A DNA stretch of 7,529 nucleotides from Oscillospiraceae bacterium (GTDB taxonomy: Bacteria > Bacillota > Clostridia > Oscillospirales > Ruminococcaceae): contig JAQXFT010000030.1 in assembly GCA_029005335.1 (NCBI GenBank), forward strand, positions 1 to 7,529, read 5' to 3'. Shown piece by piece: positions 4,586-7,529 of the stretch. The position numbers and the translations under genes were made by a program. Below the pieces are notes generated by a model. That model ran no database searches. It saw nothing but the letters and a program-made list of their open reading frames with translations, and was not told the origin of the DNA. Positions within the stretch are counted from its first letter, which is position 1; each line of letters starts with the position of its first letter.

Positions 4586-7529
4586 ATTTTGCCTCCTTTC
4601 ACGCTTTCGGCGAATCCGGTATGCCCATAAAAGGGTTAAAATCATTATACCAGTTCCGCCTGATATATATATCAAACAGCCATGGCGTCCGGTTTCAGGA
4701 AGATAATATCCATGCCTGTTTGTAATCGTAAGCCTTTCGCTCTTGTCAGAAGTAAAACGGACTATACCCTCATATTTGCTGTATAACTGGTCATCAGCAT
4801 TACAGGAATCATCTTCTGCACAGAAAAAAATCCAGTGCTTTGTTTCATCTGTAATATATCCCGATGGTGCTTTGATTTCCATAATATAAAAAGGTATATG
4901 CTCTCTGAGAATAATTCCGTTGCTTACATTCGTAACAAATGAAATTTCCCCGTTTTTATCTGTTGTACCCTCTGTAATCTTTTCGCCGTTCTCAGCAAAC
5001 AATCCGAATACAGAGCCTTCAAGCGGTGACAGACTGATTTCGTCCTGCTTCAGCACTTTGACTGAAAAATTCTTTGCCGAAATCGTTACATCTGTTACAA
5101 ATTTTTTGTCACTGCTGGCTTCAAATGTTTCCCCGAACAGATTAACTGTTGCCGAATTTGAATAGGAAATCCTTGTGCTTCCCTCGGGTACAATGATTGC
5201 TGTATCATAAGTCAGCGTATACATTTCTTCTGCCGGATTCAGAATTGTAATAATCAGCTTATGCTGAGTGGCATCGGATTCCAATGTGTAATCCGTATCC
5301 AGTGTCAGTGTTCTCTGTGTACCGTCCCGGGTCTCCGCAGTAATTTCCATTGTACCGGGAAGATAATAAAGCGTTTCTGTCATCTGGTCATGAATACTCA
5401 GAGTATTGTCAGTAAGCTTCATTTTTGCTTCATTGACAGTAATCATAAATGAAGCTGTATAATCATTTTCAAGTGAAGGCTCTTTTGTAAGCACTTTTCT
5501 GAATCCATTCGGCATATCCATTTTTGCAGTGGTGCAGTCTATAAGGGAATTACTCCATTCACCATTATTTTTCTGCTGATTATCCAGCTCACAGTAATTT
5601 CGTATATATACATTCTCTCCGCCGTATTGTTCAATCAGTTCCAGAGCATTATCCGTTGTATATGAAATGTGAAATTCAATATCCTCTGTACCGGTATAGC
5701 ACCTGCAGAAGCCGTTTTTTTCCCTGCACGCACATTCACCGTCTTCCCACAAAGGACAAGTCTCTTCATTACAGTTACAACGCCAATAGAAAGTAATCTC
5801 CCGCCCGCAGAATACGCCATCTTCTTCACTGCTCCATGTGCATTTCCAGTAAAACGGGGCATCTGCTGTTGCATTTTCACAGGACGGAACATTAATAACT
5901 TTTCCGCCATATTCAGCAGTGACTTCTGCCTTGTCAAGATTATTAAGAACGCTTACACTTGTATCATCAGTAAGCTTTATTTTCATATCGTCCCACAAAT
6001 GCCAGTAATAATCACCTTTTTCATCTTCATTTCTTGCCGGAATCGTTACATCAATATCCCAGTGATATTTTTTATCTGTTTCATCAAAATCAACTGTTTT
6101 TATAATTCCGGCTGTATTCTGTCCCTTACGTTCCCTGTACCAGCCCTCAGCTTCTGAACCGTCCGCCGTAAATTTATTGCGGTAGATTGCATATCCCGTT
6201 TCCACATCATCACATTTTGTACTTGTATATTTTATATAATAAAGCCAGTTATCATTTCCGGCTGAGGCGTTCTCATAACACCATTCACAATAAAAGCTTT
6301 CAGGGATTCTGTAGCTCCAGCCTGTTTCCGTCCATGTAAGATTTGAATCCTGCGGATAAACTATCCATTTGTGTGCGTCAATCTCCTCACCGTTTTCATC
6401 ATATTCAAATGCCATAAATTCAATTCCCGAATCCATATCCGATTGAGCATAATGATGAGTAATATTGCCGTCAATCTGGTCTGAAATCACTGAACCGACA
6501 ATATTTGAATCCTTACCGCCGATTATTTCAGCTCCCCAGTAAATTTTATCAGAATCCGCATTTTCAATATTACTGCGGTCACGAGCCCATTTTGAAACTT
6601 TTGTTCCGTCCTCCTCACTCTCCGGAGGATTTACAATAACAGTAATATTTCCGTCAAACTCAACCGGAATACTGGTTTCTGTAAAATGCATTTCCATAGA
6701 AATACTGATTGTCGTATCAGTATACTGATTGAATATTTCGTAAAATGAAAAGGTCATATTTCCTGATGAATCAACTGTCCATGTGCCGATATTCTCTCCG
6801 TCTATTACAAAATTTCCCTCGTCAGCTTTGAAAACCAATCCCTCCGGAAGCTGATAGGTATATGTACCGGCTGAAATTCCATTCGGAGCATTCATTCCGA
6901 TTGCAAGCTTATATTCCGTTTCAGCAGTAACAATATATTCGCCGGACTGATTTTTCGGAATCTCTGTATTGTCAGTATTGAGAAGAGTCAATGTAAAAGT
7001 ACCATTTTCCTGACTTTCAATATACTCCTTTATATCCATACTGCTCGATTTCAATAATAACATCATTTTTGTACTGTCTATTTTATTAATGTTAATTGCT
7101 CCATATCCGAGTATGGTATCATCATCAAGGGAAACGGAAAATTCCTGGACTGTATCCTCATAATCTCCGGAAATAACGTTCATCATATCATTATCAATTC
7201 CTGTAACTATTCCGACAGAATCAGAAACGCCATCAAGGTTATTATCAAAAAAGACAATGTCTCCGGATAATGGTGTATATGCTTCCGCTGATTGATAGAT
7301 ATTTTCATTCTGCCATTGAATACGCATGGCTTCTGCACCTGAATTTACAGATATTTTATCAAGTCCTGCGTAATTAAGACAGAATGAAACAAACATAGCA
7401 GACCATTCACCGTATGGATTCCCGTACCATTCGCCATAGCGTGTATATCCATGACGTATACCGTCTGTATCTGTTTCAAAATTACGCTGGCTCTCTGTAT
7501 ATCCAAGCTGTGAATATGCAACAGCAATC
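4583..7529 (-). CDS. Pilus tip adhesin with degenerate CHAP domain and LPETG anchor (5' end outside window)
   Basis: Large surface protein, probably the pilus tip. The frame is open to the right edge, 44 codons beyond the ATG at 7396, so 981 residues are visible and the signal peptide lies outside. Numbering from the edge: a CHAP (amidase/peptidase) fold at 1-145 with the family wording AYSQLGYTES, GYTRYGEWYGNPYGEW, AMFVSFCLNYAG, GDIVFFD and ILGYGAI. The catalytic Cys is Ser43 (WSAMF) and the His is Ser104 (DSVGIV), so it is probably inactive. Long beta-rich adhesin regions follow, with a cysteine cluster at 563-610, then an isopeptide-type Ig-like domain from about GFRKVLTKEP. A C-terminal CnaB domain (about 820-937) has Lys827, E-box MEIKAPSGY and Asn in TITNRHG. 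LPETG (943-947), a membrane helix and an Arg/Lys tail end the protein. It precedes the major pilin by 78 bases. Ligand unknown. Confidence 0.9.
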   Translation of the reverse strand, partial: IAVAYSQLGYTESQRNFETDTDGIRHGYTRYGEWYGNPYGEWSAMFVSFCLNYAGLDKISVNSGAEAMRIQWQNENIYQSAEAYTPLSGDIVFFDNNLDGVSDSVGIVTGIDNDMMNVISGDYEDTVQEFSVSLDDDTILGYGAININKIDSTKMMLLLKSSSMDIKEYIESQENGTFTLTLLNTDNTEIPKNQSGEYIVTAETEYKLAIGMNAPNGISAGTYTYQLPEGLVFKADEGNFVIDGENIGTWTVDSSGNMTFSFYEIFNQYTDTTISISMEMHFTETSIPVEFDGNITVIVNPPESEEDGTKVSKWARDRSNIENADSDKIYWGAEIIGGKDSNIVGSVISDQIDGNITHHYAQSDMDSGIEFMAFEYDENGEEIDAHKWIVYPQDSNLTWTETGWSYRIPESFYCEWCYENASAGNDNWLYYIKYTSTKCDDVETGYAIYRNKFTADGSEAEGWYRERKGQNTAGIIKTVDFDETDKKYHWDIDVTIPARNEDEKGDYYWHLWDDMKIKLTDDTSVSVLNNLDKAEVTAEYGGKVINVPSCENATADAPFYWKCTWSSEEDGVFCGREITFYWRCNCNEETCPLWEDGECACREKNGFCRCYTGTEDIEFHISYTTDNALELIEQYGGENVYIRNYCELDNQQKNNGEWSNSLIDCTTAKMDMPNGFRKVLTKEPSLENDYTASFMITVNEAKMKLTDNTLSIHDQMTETLYYLPGTMEITAETRDGTQRTLTLDTDYTLESDATQHKLIITILNPAEEMYTLTYDTAIIVPEGSTRISYSNSATVNLFGETFEASSDKKFVTDVTISAKNFSVKVLKQDEISLSPLEGSVFGLFAENGEKITEGTTDKNGEISFVTNVSNGIILREHIPFYIMEIKAPSGYITDETKHWIFFCAEDDSCNADDQLYSKYEGIVRFTSDKSERLTITNRHGYYLPETGRHGCLIYISGGTGIMILTLLWAYRIRRKRERRQN

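Larger units (their letters stand above)
4513..4600 (-). repeat. Three GAAAGGA direct repeats before the major pilin
   Basis: On the minus strand GAAAGGA occurs at 4594-4600 (inside the tip gene's last codons), 4565-4571 and 4513-4519. The first two extend to GAAAGGAGG, full Shine-Dalgarno matches, yet neither has an ATG or GTG at usable spacing. Only the third precedes a real start. They may be standby ribosome sites or simple purine-rich coincidence. Confidence 0.45.

Noticed and set aside
5635..5937. 100-codon minus-strand frame overlapping the cysteine cluster
   Set aside because: It is an alternate frame within the tip gene with no domain signature; the tip frame carries all recognisable motifs.
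5669..6157. 162-codon open frame on the plus strand inside the tip gene
   Set aside because: It is antisense to a well-supported protein, rich in Phe and Ile as expected for the complement of this coding sequence, matches no family I know, and has no convincing ribosome site.
7345..7527. 60-codon minus-strand frame at the right edge
   Set aside because: It overlaps the extended tip frame, which reads the conserved CHAP wording through to the edge. The alternate frame has no recognisable content.

Overview
The window looks like part of a sortase-assembled pilus operon from an AT-leaning, low-G+C Gram-positive bacterium, most likely a gut or rumen Clostridia member (Ruminococcus-like). The basis is the LPETG/PPKTG sorting signals, a class C sortase, SpaA/FimA-type pilins with isopeptide signatures, strong AGGAGG-type ribosome binding sites, and protein wording that matches pilus loci I know from Ruminococcaceae and Lachnospiraceae. 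The genus is an inference from remembered family sequences, not from a search.

Layout. The left end (1-605, + strand) carries the 3' part of an AraC-family transcription regulator, cut by the window edge. It converges on a minus-strand gene block that fills the rest of the window and reads right to left. In transcription order this block is: (i) a large LPETG tip adhesin (7529 to 4583; its 5' end lies outside the window) with an N-terminal CHAP-like domain; (ii) the LPETG major pilin (4504-3065); (iii) a class C pilin-polymerising sortase (2965-2135); (iv) a basal pilin with a PPKTG sorting signal (2135-1191); (v) a small sortase-fold protein (1198-602). Genes iii-v overlap or abut (a TAATG junction, then an 8-base overlap) and are probably translationally coupled. 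A perfect 13-bp hairpin lies between the major pilin and the sortase, and a weak promoter candidate plus repeated GAAAGGA elements lie before the major pilin. Both are places where expression could be stepped.

Working model. The class C sortase cuts the LPETG signals of tip and major pilin and polymerises the shaft through a pilin-motif lysine. The PPKTG pilin is the probable base that ends polymerisation and passes the fibre to the cell-wall anchoring sortase.

The most unusual point is that two enzyme-like proteins of this locus appear to have lost their catalytic residues. The small sortase-fold protein has Asp, Arg and Glu where active relatives have His, Cys and Arg. The CHAP domain of the tip has Ser where both the catalytic Cys and His should be. 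Both reading frames are intact, which suggests retained non-catalytic roles rather than decay. The tip also carries a dense cysteine cluster (9 Cys in 48 residues), uncommon in exported Gram-positive adhesins.

There is no gene-free stretch longer than about 90 bases, and I saw no tRNA, rRNA, CRISPR array, transposase or phage gene.
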